Source: Gordonia alkaliphila
GTDB taxonomy: Bacteria > Actinomycetota > Actinomycetes > Mycobacteriales > Mycobacteriaceae
DNA: 64,000 nt
Reading direction: 5' to 3'
Assembly (NCBI RefSeq): GCF_023017165.1
Contig: NZ_JALKBW010000001.1
Coordinates: 620,001 to 684,000 of the forward strand
The position numbers and the translations under genes are program-made. This document shows, in pieces, positions 29,201 through 34,432 of the stretch (position 1 is its first letter; each line of letters opens with the position of its first letter). The notes beneath the pieces were generated by a model that made no database searches, had not been told where the DNA came from, and worked only from the letters and a program-made list of their open reading frames with translations.

Positions 29201-32200
29201 CAGCTCCCAGCCGGCTGCCCGCGCCGCCGACGCCAACCGGATCGACATGATCGAATCGCCACCCAGCGCGAAGAACGACTCCGTCACCGATACCTGGTCG
29301 ACACCGAGCAGACCACCCACGATGGCTGCCAGCTGCTCCTCTGCCGCACCCACCGGAGCCACATACTCACCCTCGGCGGCACTGAAGTCCGGAGCCGGAA
29401 GCGCCCGCCGATCAAGCTTGCCCGCGGTATTGAGCACCACCTCGTCCAGCACCGTCCACACCGACGGCTGCATGTACTCCGGCAACGCCGCCGCCACATG
29501 CTCCCGCAACGCCTCGACATCCACCGACGCCGGCGAGACATAAGCGACGAGGAACTCGCCACCCGTCGGTGCTTGCGTGACGGTCACCGCCGCATGCACC
29601 ACACCCGCGCCAGCGGCGATCACCGACTCGATCTCGCCGAGCTCGATGCGTTGACCCCGCAACTTCACCTGGAAATCGGTACGTCCCAGGTACTCCAGCG
29701 AACCGTCGGCCAGCCGCCGGACCAGGTCACCGGTGCGGTACAACCGCGAACCCTCCGCCCCGAACGGGTCGGCGACGAACCGTTCAGCGGTCAACCCGGG
29801 CGCGTCAGCGTATCCGCGCGCGAGCTGTGCGCCACCCAGATACAACTCTCCCGGGACCTGCTCGGGCACGAATTGCAGCCGGTCATCAAGCACATAAGCT
29901 TGCGTGTTCGGGGTCGGCAGGCCGATCCCCACCCGGCGGCCCCGTTCCAGGAAGGCGACCACCGAATCGACCGTGGCCTCAGTCGGACCGTACTGATTGA
30001 TGATCTGTGACTTCGGTGCGATCGAAGCGATCCGCTCGAACACCGTCTGCGGCAACGCCTCGCCCCCACTGAGCACAATGCGCAGCGAATCGAGCCGCCG
30101 ACTCGCTGAAGGATCTTCGACGAAGATCGCCAACAACGATGGAACGAACTGCACCACCGTGATCTGCTGCGCCTCGATCACCTGCGCCAGATACTCCGGA
30201 TCGCGATGACCATCCGGCCGCGCAACGACCGTCGTCGCCCCCGCCATCAACGGCGCGAACAGTTCCCACACCGACGCATCGAACGTGACCGGGGTCTTCA
30301 GCAACACTCGGCTGTCCGGTGAGATCGCCGCACCGCAGATCCACTCCAGCAGGTTAACAGCAGCCCCGTGCGAGACCGTGACGCCCTTCGGCACACCGGT
30401 AGATCCCGACGTGAACAGTGTGTACAGCGCATTGTCCGCACTCACCGGCGCCAAGCGGTCGGCATCGGTGACCGCAGCCGCGGCCGCTGCCACCTCGCCG
30501 GAAGCGTCGACCTCAACCACCCGCACACCCGGCAAACCCGATACCGGCGCGGGCACGACTCCAGTGGCCACCAGCACAAACTCTGCGTCCGCGGTCTCCA
30601 GCATCACACGCGTGCGCTCGGCTGGAGCACCCGGATCGACCGGCACGTACTGGCCTCCCGCAGCGGTCACCGCGTGTACTGCCACCAGCAATTCAACGCT
30701 GCGGTCGATGCACACGCCGACAGCCGTCTCCGGGCCCACCCCGGCAGCGATCAACTCGCGCGCCAGCGTCGCGACCCGCGCACCGAACTCGGCGTAGGTG
30801 ACCTCACGACCATCGAATACGACCGCCACGGCTTCCGGTGTCGAAACGACGTGCGCCGCAACAGCATCCGCGATCGATCCAACCGCGACATCGACCGTCG
30901 GACCAGACGAGAGCTCCTTGAGCGACGCGAGCTCTCCGTCGAGCAGTATCGGATCGTCACCGACGGGCCGATCCGGCGCAGCAGTCAATTCTCCGAGGAG
31001 GCGAACGAATCGGTCGGCGAGCCGCTGCGCCGACGACGGCGCGAACAGATCGGTTGCGTAGACGACCGCACCCGACCACGGCTCGGACTCCGGGGCACTT
31101 GCGATGGTCACCGTCAGGTCGACCTGGGCCGGAATCACCGGCGAGGGCACCGAGGCGATCGTCAGCCCGGCGACTTCGAGGCCGGCGGTAGCCGCGGAAG
31201 CCGCCGGATCGAACGACAGCATGACCTGTGCGAGCGGGGAGAACGCCTCGCTGCGAACCGGGTCCAAGGCATTGACCAGCGCCTCGAACGGGATGTCCGC
31301 ATTCGCGTAGGCATCGAGGTCGTCGGCGCGCACCTGCTCCACGAGCTCCCGGAACGACATCGCCGGATCCACCCGCGCGCGAAGCACGAGCGTGTTCACG
31401 AACATGCCGACTAGCGGCTCGAGTACGTCCTGCCCTCGACCTGCAGTAGGCGTTGCGATCGCGATGTCATCGGTCGCCGACAAACGAGCGAGCAACACTG
31501 CCAGCGCGGCATGCACCACCATGAAGGGCGTCGCGTCCGCCTCGCGTGCAAGAGCGGTCAGCCGATCGGCCACAGTGGGGGTGATCCCGAAGTCGATCTG
31601 CTCGCCGTGATGCGTAGCTCGCGCGGGCCGCTGATGATCGGCAGGCAGTTCGAGGACGTCCGGGAGTCCGTCGAGTTGCTCACGCCAGTAGGCGAGCTGA
31701 TCGCCCAGCACTGTGCCGGGGGTGTCGGGACTGCCCAGAGCGGAACGCTGCCAGAGTGCGAAGTCGGCGAACTGGATCTCCAGGGGCGCGAACTGCGGGG
31801 CCTTCCCACTGCGGCGCGCGGTGTACGCGGTAACCAAATCGCTCACCAGTGGCAGCAGGGACTCACCGTCGGCGGCGATGTGATGGGTGATCAGCCCAAG
31901 GATGTGCTCGTCGGACGCCGTCTGCCAGACGAGCACACGGATCGGCCACGACGTCGTGACGTCGAAGCCCTCGGCGGCAGCTCGGGCGAACTGTCCCTCC
32001 GAGTCCAGGACACGCCAATCCAGTTTCGCGGCGATATCCGATGCCGGAGAGATCCGTTGCACCGCGACACCGTCGACGTCGGCGAACACCGTTCGCAGCA
32101 CCTCATGCCGGGCGATCACATCACCGACAGCGACGCGGAGCACGTCGAGGTCCAGGTCACCGCTGACCCGCAACGTCATGGGGATGTTGTACGCCGCATC

Positions 32201-34432
32201 GTCACGATCGAACTGGTTGATGAACCACATCCGCTCTTGCGCCAGCGAGAGCGGCAGCAGGTCCGGCCGGGTCTCCGGCGCGGTCAACGCCGGCAACGCC
32301 GACCCCAACTCGCCGAGCCTCGCGCCCAGCGCACGCACCGTGGGCGCGGCGAAGATATCGCGCATGTTGACGTACACGCCGAGGGTGTCGCTAGCACGGC
32401 CCACGATCTTCGCGGCCAGCAACGAATTACCGCCGAGTTCGAAGATCGACTCGGTCACGCTGACCCGCTCGAGGCCCAGCACTTCGGTGACGATCTTCGC
32501 GAGCTGTTCCTCGGTCTCGTTCTCCGGTGCGACATACCGAGCCTGCGAGGCGAGCACGGGTTTGGGGAGCGCGCGCCGATCGAGCTTGCCACTGGCGTTC
32601 AGCGGCATCTGCTCGAGAACCATCACGACGTCCGGAACCATGTAGTCCGGAACCTTCGACGCTGCGGCGCTCCGCACATGCGCCACGTCCAGTGGGCTGC
32701 CGTCCGGCATCGCGCCGACAACGTAACCGACGAGTTGCTCGGGGAATCCGTCGCGCTGTTTCACTGCCGCGGCGGCGGCGTTGACGCCTTCGGCCGTCTC
32801 CAGCGCCGACTCGACCTCGCCGAGTTCGATGCGGTAACCACGGACCTTCACCTGGTCGTCTGCGCGCCCGAGGAACTCCAGCCCCCCGCCGCGGATAATC
32901 GCCAGATCCCCGGACTGATACATCCGGTCGCCCGGAGCACCGAAGGGGTCGGCAACGAAACGGGAAGCGGTGAGTCCAAAGCGTCCGTCGTACCCCCGCG
33001 CAAGCTGACCGCCGGCGAGGTAGAGATCGCCCGGGACCCCGTCAGGAACTTTCTTGAGCCGTGAGTCGAGGACGTACAACCGCGACTGCGCCAGTTCGGT
33101 GCCGATATCGCTGGCCAGTGTCGAATCGACGAACTCCGGTGTGAGCTCCCGGCGCGTGAGATAGACCGTCGCCTCGGTCGGGCCGTACATGTTGTTCAGT
33201 TGCGGGCCGTCGTTGCCGTCGTATCGTCGGCGGTCCTCGAACCACCGACGTACCTGTGCGAAGTCGAGTGCCTCACCGACGAAGATCATCGACCGCAGCG
33301 ACTGCGAGAGTCGACCCGGCGCGGGCTCACGCACCGCCGCAGCCAGCTGGTAGAAGGCAGAGGGCGTCAGATTGACGACTGTCACCTGTTCCCGATCGAG
33401 CACATCGACGAACTCGTCCGGTGCCCGGGTGGTCAGGTAGTCGAGTACGACCAGCCGCCCACCAAAGGCGAGGGCCACCCAGACCTCTCCGACGGAAAGG
33501 TCGAAGCCGTACGACTGGAACATCGTCCACACGTCGTCGGGCGAGTAGTCGTACTCGCGCGCCATCGCCGACAACAGGGTGACGACATCGTCGTGAGTCA
33601 CGACGACGCCCTTGGGCTTTCCGGTGGAACCAGAGGTGTAGATGACGTAAGCCGGATGTCGCGGATCGATGCGGCGCGGCAGCGCCGTGCGTGTCGACTC
33701 CGTCGCATTCCCCGCCGTCTCGCCGGGAGTGGCCAGCGATGATCCGAGTTCCTCCCAGCGGTCGATGGTCGCCGGCTCGGCAAGGATCAGCACCGGCACC
33801 GCCTCGTCCACGATCGACCGGATCCGGTCGATCGGGTGGGAACTGTCCAACGGCAGGTATGCCGCACCGGTCTTCACCGTTGCAACCAACGCGACGATCA
33901 GGTCCACGGTGCGCGGCAGTGCCACACCCACCCGTTGCTCCGGTCCGGCACCGGCCGCGATGAGTCCCGCGGCCAGCGCGTCGGAGCGCTCGTCGAGTTC
34001 ACGGTAGGTGAGCCGGCCTCCGTCAAGATCGTTCACGGCGATGCGATCCGGCTCGCGCCGGCTGACGCTGCGGAGGATCCCCGGCAGAGTCCCGAGATCC
34101 TCGGTACCTGCGACCTCGTGCACCGCACGCTCGATGCCCACGATCACCGCTTCCGAACGCGCAGCGATCTCGGCCGGAGCCAATTCGGACACCGGCAACG
34201 CACTGGTGATTGCCGCGTTGACTGATATTCCCGCGTCGAGCCCCTGCACAGCCAGTACGGCGGCGGTCGACGACACCTGCGCGTGCAGTTCAGCAAAGGT
34301 GACCGGCGAATCCGGACGGTCTATTGCTACTCGCGCAGGATCGATTGCCGCGACGTACGCGATCTGGTCGATAACGCTCGGTGAACTGCCCCAGACCCGC
34401 ACGAACTCAGTTGTGCCAACTGGGATCGTCAT
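14285..34432 (-). CDS. Giant NRPS, 5-prime part (6715 aa), truncated by IS630 insertion
   Basis: This is the second subunit of the peptide assembly line. The ATG at 34432 overlaps the stop of the upstream NRPS gene (ATGA), so translation is coupled. The domain order is tail(1-108)-A1-T-C-A2-T-E-C-A3-T-C-A4-T-C-A5-T-C-A6-T-C(truncated). Carrier serines lie near 32425, 29255, 24655, 21475, 18312 and 15115. The epimerase is recognised by HHIGVDTVSW and GWFTTLIPM, and is followed by a DCL-type C domain (LTPLQTGLFF, HHILFDGWSG). The protein ends five residues after the transposon junction (PRPAVAS then GVSQF and stop). The sixth C domain therefore loses its C-terminal half, and everything encoded further left is detached. 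The family is certain; substrate guesses are weaker. Confidence 0.97.
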   Translation of the reverse strand: MTIPVGTTEFVRVWGSSPSVIDQIAYVAAIDPARVAIDRPDSPVTFAELHAQVSSTAAVLAVQGLDAGISVNAAITSALPVSELAPAEIAARSEAVIVGIERAVHEVAGTEDLGTLPGILRSVSRREPDRIAVNDLDGGRLTYRELDERSDALAAGLIAAGAGPEQRVGVALPRTVDLIVALVATVKTGAAYLPLDSSHPIDRIRSIVDEAVPVLILAEPATIDRWEELGSSLATPGETAGNATESTRTALPRRIDPRHPAYVIYTSGSTGKPKGVVVTHDDVVTLLSAMAREYDYSPDDVWTMFQSYGFDLSVGEVWVALAFGGRLVVLDYLTTRAPDEFVDVLDREQVTVVNLTPSAFYQLAAAVREPAPGRLSQSLRSMIFVGEALDFAQVRRWFEDRRRYDGNDGPQLNNMYGPTEATVYLTRRELTPEFVDSTLASDIGTELAQSRLYVLDSRLKKVPDGVPGDLYLAGGQLARGYDGRFGLTASRFVADPFGAPGDRMYQSGDLAIIRGGGLEFLGRADDQVKVRGYRIELGEVESALETAEGVNAAAAAVKQRDGFPEQLVGYVVGAMPDGSPLDVAHVRSAAASKVPDYMVPDVVMVLEQMPLNASGKLDRRALPKPVLASQARYVAPENETEEQLAKIVTEVLGLERVSVTESIFELGGNSLLAAKIVGRASDTLGVYVNMRDIFAAPTVRALGARLGELGSALPALTAPETRPDLLPLSLAQERMWFINQFDRDDAAYNIPMTLRVSGDLDLDVLRVAVGDVIARHEVLRTVFADVDGVAVQRISPASDIAAKLDWRVLDSEGQFARAAAEGFDVTTSWPIRVLVWQTASDEHILGLITHHIAADGESLLPLVSDLVTAYTARRSGKAPQFAPLEIQFADFALWQRSALGSPDTPGTVLGDQLAYWREQLDGLPDVLELPADHQRPARATHHGEQIDFGITPTVADRLTALAREADATPFMVVHAALAVLLARLSATDDIAIATPTAGRGQDVLEPLVGMFVNTLVLRARVDPAMSFRELVEQVRADDLDAYANADIPFEALVNALDPVRSEAFSPLAQVMLSFDPAASAATAGLEVAGLTIASVPSPVIPAQVDLTVTIASAPESEPWSGAVVYATDLFAPSSAQRLADRFVRLLGELTAAPDRPVGDDPILLDGELASLKELSSGPTVDVAVGSIADAVAAHVVSTPEAVAVVFDGREVTYAEFGARVATLARELIAAGVGPETAVGVCIDRSVELLVAVHAVTAAGGQYVPVDPGAPAERTRVMLETADAEFVLVATGVVPAPVSGLPGVRVVEVDASGEVAAAAAAVTDADRLAPVSADNALYTLFTSGSTGVPKGVTVSHGAAVNLLEWICGAAISPDSRVLLKTPVTFDASVWELFAPLMAGATTVVARPDGHRDPEYLAQVIEAQQITVVQFVPSLLAIFVEDPSASRRLDSLRIVLSGGEALPQTVFERIASIAPKSQIINQYGPTEATVDSVVAFLERGRRVGIGLPTPNTQAYVLDDRLQFVPEQVPGELYLGGAQLARGYADAPGLTAERFVADPFGAEGSRLYRTGDLVRRLADGSLEYLGRTDFQVKLRGQRIELGEIESVIAAGAGVVHAAVTVTQAPTGGEFLVAYVSPASVDVEALREHVAAALPEYMQPSVWTVLDEVVLNTAGKLDRRALPAPDFSAAEGEYVAPVGAAEEQLAAIVGGLLGVDQVSVTESFFALGGDSIMSIRLASAARAAGWELSPKDIFESRTVRKMAVMGADPNRGVSLLEEPPGGGAGPSVIRPAVSWMVELSDTAHDFADFSQSAVLVAPEELTAQSLSEVLGAVVDVHPMLSAQLREVDGEWSLDAGTGFDVDGAVIEVTSPHRIESADFDADLRTAFDTVAGRLDPSRGRLVQAALVRDADDRARIVLVIHHIGVDTVSWPVIIEDLITAWAQWQDGVPFGLRAEETSARAWAAAVARRVDTFADQYGYWLQRLPERPTDLGAEFDRDRDRDRTASTVLHHVAADVTDAVLASATQSFQGNVNDVLLGTFARAVRRWQESCGIADEAPVSVLVEGHGRDEEILETGPEPVRADLSRTVGWFTTLIPMSLDPAGDVVHAIKAAKEERLGIPDHGVGFGELRYRSGGELAARPLPTILFNYLGSVAESRSETELPLTPVGQALEFPVSPAGRMAMAAGLVIDAVAVADGGSRQLRIRFRFAEALLSPAEVQDLAERWTSELADAVTAADAGVGLSPSDVPGSGITQQELDRIAVEVPDAQVWPLTPLQTGLFFQSGMVRDGELDAYHVQVRVQFGGQIDGDRLRAAMEALVGHHDVLRSGFRQISAGVVAVVPGEVSVPLREVDLTDRDDLAAHRCLEEIAEAERAARFDLSSPPLMRAVLVRHHDGADLVVTSHHILFDGWSGPLVLADLLAVYATGTPYTPVHEHGFADHARAVARTDAAASAAAWQETLAPVDGPTRIAPAGSTGIDQAPREVAFALSEHTSAEILRLARESGATLSTVLQAAWSVLLSRLTGNRVVTFGETVSGRSADLDGVDTMVGLFINTLPVVADVDPSVTFREMLAALQRDKVRVLDHQHVGLPDLARISPQALEFDTLFVHESYPVDTESISAVRSDGLELRGLSMRDASHYPVGFITEERDGVIRGHLKYLPGAFDEAQVQVFADAITEILRAGAAAPDQVVADLPLLDSDERDRVLAASSGPVTPRQARGAGGAALADAVAAQVIASPEAAALVFEGREVSYREFGARVATLARELIAVGIGPDVAVGVCIDRSVELLVAIHAVTAAGGQYVPVDTVAPAERARVMLATAGAQVVLVAGVAPEAVAGFEAVTLIEVDASGEVDLAVAAVTDADRLAPLHADNALYTLFTSGSTGVPKGVTVSRAAAANLLEWISAAVVSQDSRVLLKTPVTFDASVWELFAPLMVGATMVVARPDGHRDPAYLAQVIEAAAVTVVQFVPSMLAVFADDHALGEYLGSLRTVLSGGEALPEAVFERIAALTPNAQIINQYGPTEATVDSTFSVLERGRRVGIGYPAPNTCAYVLDDRLQLVPEGVPGELYLGGVQVARGYAAAPALTAERFVADPYGEPGSRLYRTGDLVKRQAGGDLEYLGRTDFQVKLRGQRIELGEIESVIAGAPGVVHAAAMVAAAAAGGEFLVGYVSPASVDLDAVKAHVAGALPEYMRPSVWTLLDEVTLSSSGKLDRRALPEPDLSSAAVEYVAPEGETEEVLAAVFADVLGVERVGVTESFFDAGGNSLSAMRVVARAGEVLGVDLSIRDLFDHPTVRELAAASVGRAAALPPVTAVVPRPDQIPLSFAQQRMWFINRLEPDAPTYNIPAVLRLAGDVDIAALRAAVVDVVSRHEVLRTTFPDVAGAPVQLIAPTSAVAANLAWTDAASIDDFQSAVAAGFDVSTQWPIRAVVHRDGDDVLFAVVAHHIGADGESMLPFITDVLVAYAARAAGELPVFADLPVQFADYAIWQHRVLGEPDDPDSVVGRQIGFWTEQLAGMPDVLELPADRPRPAIASHVGDEVGFTIPADIGARILGLSHESGATPFMVLHAALAVLLARLTATEDIAIATPTAGRGQAELDALVGMFVNTLVLRTQVDSAESFADLLAQVRATDLNALAHADVPFESVVEAVDPVRSEAFSPLAQVMLSVDAAASVAHADLQIAGITAQPLPAPVIPAQVDVTFNVYSAPVDADWVGAVTVAVDLFDQSTAQSLADRFVALLDALTADPRAAVGDAALLSSAEWAAAIELSAGPVVATPAGSVADAVAVQVAATPDAAALVFAGRVVSYGEFGARVAVLARELIAAGVGPDVAVGVCIDRSVELLVAIHAVTAAGGQYVPVDTGAPAERARVMLETAGAGVVLVAAGTSPEPVADLVGVRLLEVDASGEVDLAVSPVADVERLSPVRPESALYTLFTSGSTGVPKGVTVSHGAVLNRLRWGLAAFPWTSGDRIILKTPYTFDVSVPELYAPLMAGATVVIAKPDGHRDPGYIADLIVESQATSVHFVPSMLSVFLDVVDREKLASLTSLRWLFASGEALPPATVKAAHEIWPGIGIHNLFGPTEAAVEVGWADVSDAPDVVTIGRPVWNTSMLVLDDRLRPVPDGVPGELYLGGVQVARGYAAAPALTAERFVADPFGEPGGRLYRTGDLVKRLPGGDIEYLGRTDFQVKLRGQRIELGEIESVIAGAPGVVHAAAMVAAAAAGGEFLVGYVSPASVDLDAVKAHVAGALPEYMRPSVWTLLDEVTLSSSGKLDRRPLPEPDLSSAAVEYVAPEGETEEVLAAVFADVLGVERVGVTESFFDAGGNSLSAMRVVARAGEVLGVDLSIRDLFDHPTVRELAAASVGRAAALPPVTAVVPRPDQIPLSFAQQRMWFINRFDPSAPTYNIPGAFRLRGPVDLDALHSAFVDVVQRHEVLHSVFPDIDGRPFQSITPIEGVERALDWQIVDTPEAVAADLSRGFDVTLDLPLRGRVLREAEDSFVLAVVAHHIAFDGQSFAPMVADVLAAYAARTAGETPVFDPLPVQYADYASWQHDVLGAPEDSESVIGGQLDYWRSALAGAPDVINLPIDRPRPPVFSSHGDHVQFPIPAELGSRIDEFASRSGATRFMVLHAAFTVLLSRITGSDDVMIGTPIDDRGRRDLGALVGMFVNTLVLRNHVDPGESFTDFLTRARAADLEAFAHADVPFESVVEAVDPVRSEAFSPLVQVIFSVDPLSTPSQGSIAGVTIEAVDPPETPAQMDLNLTISAGEPSQDWSGALTYATAIFDRSTIEKLGERFVALLGDLLSAPERPVGDVAVAGAEELDRVMAESVGSVEPTLDETIADAVLAQVEARPDALALVAGEREFSYGEFGARIGELARALIGAGVGPETAVGLVMDRSVELVTSVHAVLAAGGQYVPIAMDSPAERAEYVATTAGVKLVLVAKGAAVPEFVAGLNVPVLEVDCSTELPDKVKPLDPSERLAPLRTSDAAYTLFTSGSTGLPKGVTIPHGAVRNFVAWFDQTVPTGDQRLLFKTPHTFDASVLELFWPLVAGQTMVIADAGGERDPQYLADVMNAADVSVVQFVPSLLAAFLDIVGDESLLPKLQVLFSGGEALPPAVAKDFRRRVPQAKVVNLFGPTEAAVYTMSAVLDEVGQVVPIGAPMANTTAFILDSRLHPVPDGVAGELYLGGVQSARGYASRPDLTAERFIADPFGGDGARLYRTGDVVKRSTASGELEYLGRTDFQVKLRGQRLELGEVESAIAGVGGVVHAAARVVEGPAGDQLVGYVAPASVDTGQVAVELAKHLPEYMVPTAWVALEQMPLNAAGKVDRRSLPDPELAAAEYVAPETAEEETVAAVFADLLGVDHVSVIESFFDAGGNSLAAMRLVARVGDALGVQVSVRDVFDAPSVRELVAAVAGRAPALPPVAKVEPRPLHIPLSFAQQRMWFINQLDGAAATYNIPLLLRLRGEVDSAALEAALIDVVARHEVLRTTFPAIDGVPTQRIHSADDVRGRLDWAVTSDSAELERSVVEGFDVTTEFPVRARLLTVDDDESIIAVVVHHIAFDRESMTPFATDLLAAYAARVAGSEPVFGELPVSFADYAIWQHQTLGSVGDTASIVSSQLDYWKTQLAGLPDVLELPADRPRPQHASGSGATRPFAIPSELSVAISELAARQQVTPFMVLHAAWSVVLARLSSTNDIAVSTPVAGRGQAELDALIGMFVNTLVLRTQIDLDESFEALVDRVRDIDLAAFGNADVPFESVVEAVSPVRSEAFSPLAQVSLTYQDVRADADRPTVIGGIEASAVDVPNPPAQRDLALTIQSRGDDDWSGSILFATDLFDAESVAILAERFVHLLQEVVDNPQRAVGDADLLTAAEHALLDADLSGESWVAGADVEVGAPDTGADLVAIAAAASPEQTAVLYDGAEITYLEFAHRVAELARTLIAHGVGPETAVAVRIDRSVEQYLAVHAVVAAGAQYVPVDPAFPAARVDYLIGTSQAQVVLVAAGSEPFEASDESLLVLTVDASSELPSDAAPLAPSERLGEVLPESAAYTIFTSGSTGQPKGVTVTHRGLRNMLGWFTESNGDQAHRFLLKTPFTFDASVWELFGPVFAAAPVVIAEAGGHRDPRYLAELIRDNAVTTVKFVPSMLAAFLDGATGVDVTSIGSLRRIFSGGEVLTPALAAGLIDAVPEAHVINQYGPTEAVVDITYRRAFGTEDTIPIGSPVWNSTVYVLDDRLNPVPEGVVGEMYLGGEQIARGYASRPGLTAGTFVANPFGPLGSRLYRTGDRAKWTAGGELEYFGRADFQVKLGGQRIELGEIEAVAATVPGVLLTAVVVAKAPGGVDQLVGYLSARSGETVDVDEVRVTMARSVPEFMRPRTWMVLDELPQTTSGKVDRRALPAPVFAEQEYVAPETPEEEAVAAVFADLLGLDQIGVTDDFFDVGGNSLSAMRLVARVSDALGVEVSVRDVFAAPSVRALIEETRGRMPALAPVTAVEPRPERIPLSFAQHRMWLINRLDPTTPMYNQPTVLRVTGDLDVDALRAAMVDVVVRHEVLRTTFPTHGAMPYQQIGDVDSVPDQLDWKVVDSEDEIRAAATTGFDLVRERPIRVRVWEAAPGEFVVALVTNHIASDGESRLPLVTDLFVAYSAHTGGAAPQFSPLPVQFADYAIWQHEVLGSPDDPESVVGRQLDHWKWALAGLPDLVELPADRPRPAVASGVSQF
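14293..14304 (-). repeat. IS630 right terminal inverted repeat
   Basis: GAGACACACCAC, the exact complement of the left end, followed by TA at 14305-14306. It overlaps the last bases of the transposase stop codon. Confidence 0.95.
15000..18170 (-). other. NRPS module 7: C-A6-T6
   Basis: The C domain reads VHHIAFDRES, with arginine where the HHxxxDG motif has glycine. The A6 pocket is D-A-W-K-F-G-Q-V-D-K, like the A2/A3 glutamine-type code but with lysine at position 278. The carrier motif is DVGGNSL. Confidence 0.82.
18200..21330 (-). other. NRPS module 6: C-A5-T5
   Basis: The C domain has AHHIAFDGQS. The A5 pocket reads D-A-L-Q-F-G-L-V-Y-K, which I cannot assign. A5 is closely similar in sequence to A8, including FVAWFDQTVP and TFDASVLELFWPL. 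The carrier motif is DAGGNSL. Confidence 0.85.
21263..21910 (-). repeat. Near-identical block (A4 end, T4, C start)
   Basis: 648 bp that match 24443-25090 (offset 3180) with only two differences that I can see. It spans the C-terminal subdomain of the A domain, the carrier domain and the first residues of the next C domain. Confidence 0.9.
21360..24510 (-). other. NRPS module 5: C-A4-T4, serine-like
   Basis: The C domain has AHHIGADGES. The A4 pocket reads D-V-P-H-F-S-L-V-E-K, differing from the serine code DVWHFSLVDK at two positions (P for W, E for D). The core of A4 is identical in DNA to A9 over about 850 bp. The carrier motif is DAGGNSL. One A-T border residue (DRRPLPEPD instead of DRRALPEPD) separates it from module 4. 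Confidence 0.85.
22061..22912 (-). repeat. Near-identical block, copy 2 (A4 core)
   Basis: Partner of 4947-5798. Identity starts and stops abruptly inside coding sequence, as expected for gene conversion or a very recent module duplication. Confidence 0.9.
24443..25090 (-). repeat. Near-identical block (A3 end, T3, C start)
   Basis: Partner of 21263-21910; the block boundaries fall inside the A domain and at the start of the C domain. Confidence 0.9.
24540..27680 (-). other. NRPS module 4: DCL C-A3-T3
   Basis: The C domain starts with LTPLQTGLFF and carries HHILFDGWSG, the type that accepts a D-residue from an upstream epimerase, which fits module 3. The A3 pocket (D-A-W-Q-L-G-Q-V-D-K) is identical to A2. 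The C-A linker carries the extra segment TPRQARGAGGAALAD. The carrier region is nearly identical in DNA to that of module 5. Confidence 0.85.
27760..32260 (-). other. NRPS module 3: C-A2-T2-E (D-residue)
   Basis: The C domain has THHIAADGES. A2 reads D-A-W-Q-L-G-Q-V-D-K, close to glutamine-type codes such as DAWQFGLIDK. The carrier motif is LGGDSI, the variant that normally precedes an epimerase. The E domain shows HHIGVDTVSW and a GWFTTLIPM segment. The third residue of the peptide is therefore expected to be D-configured. Confidence 0.85.

Noticed and set aside
1-34432. CRISPR-like or tandem repeats suggested by periodic similarity about every 3.2 kb
   Set aside because: The period equals one NRPS module; similarity follows conserved protein motifs and not short direct repeats with spacers.
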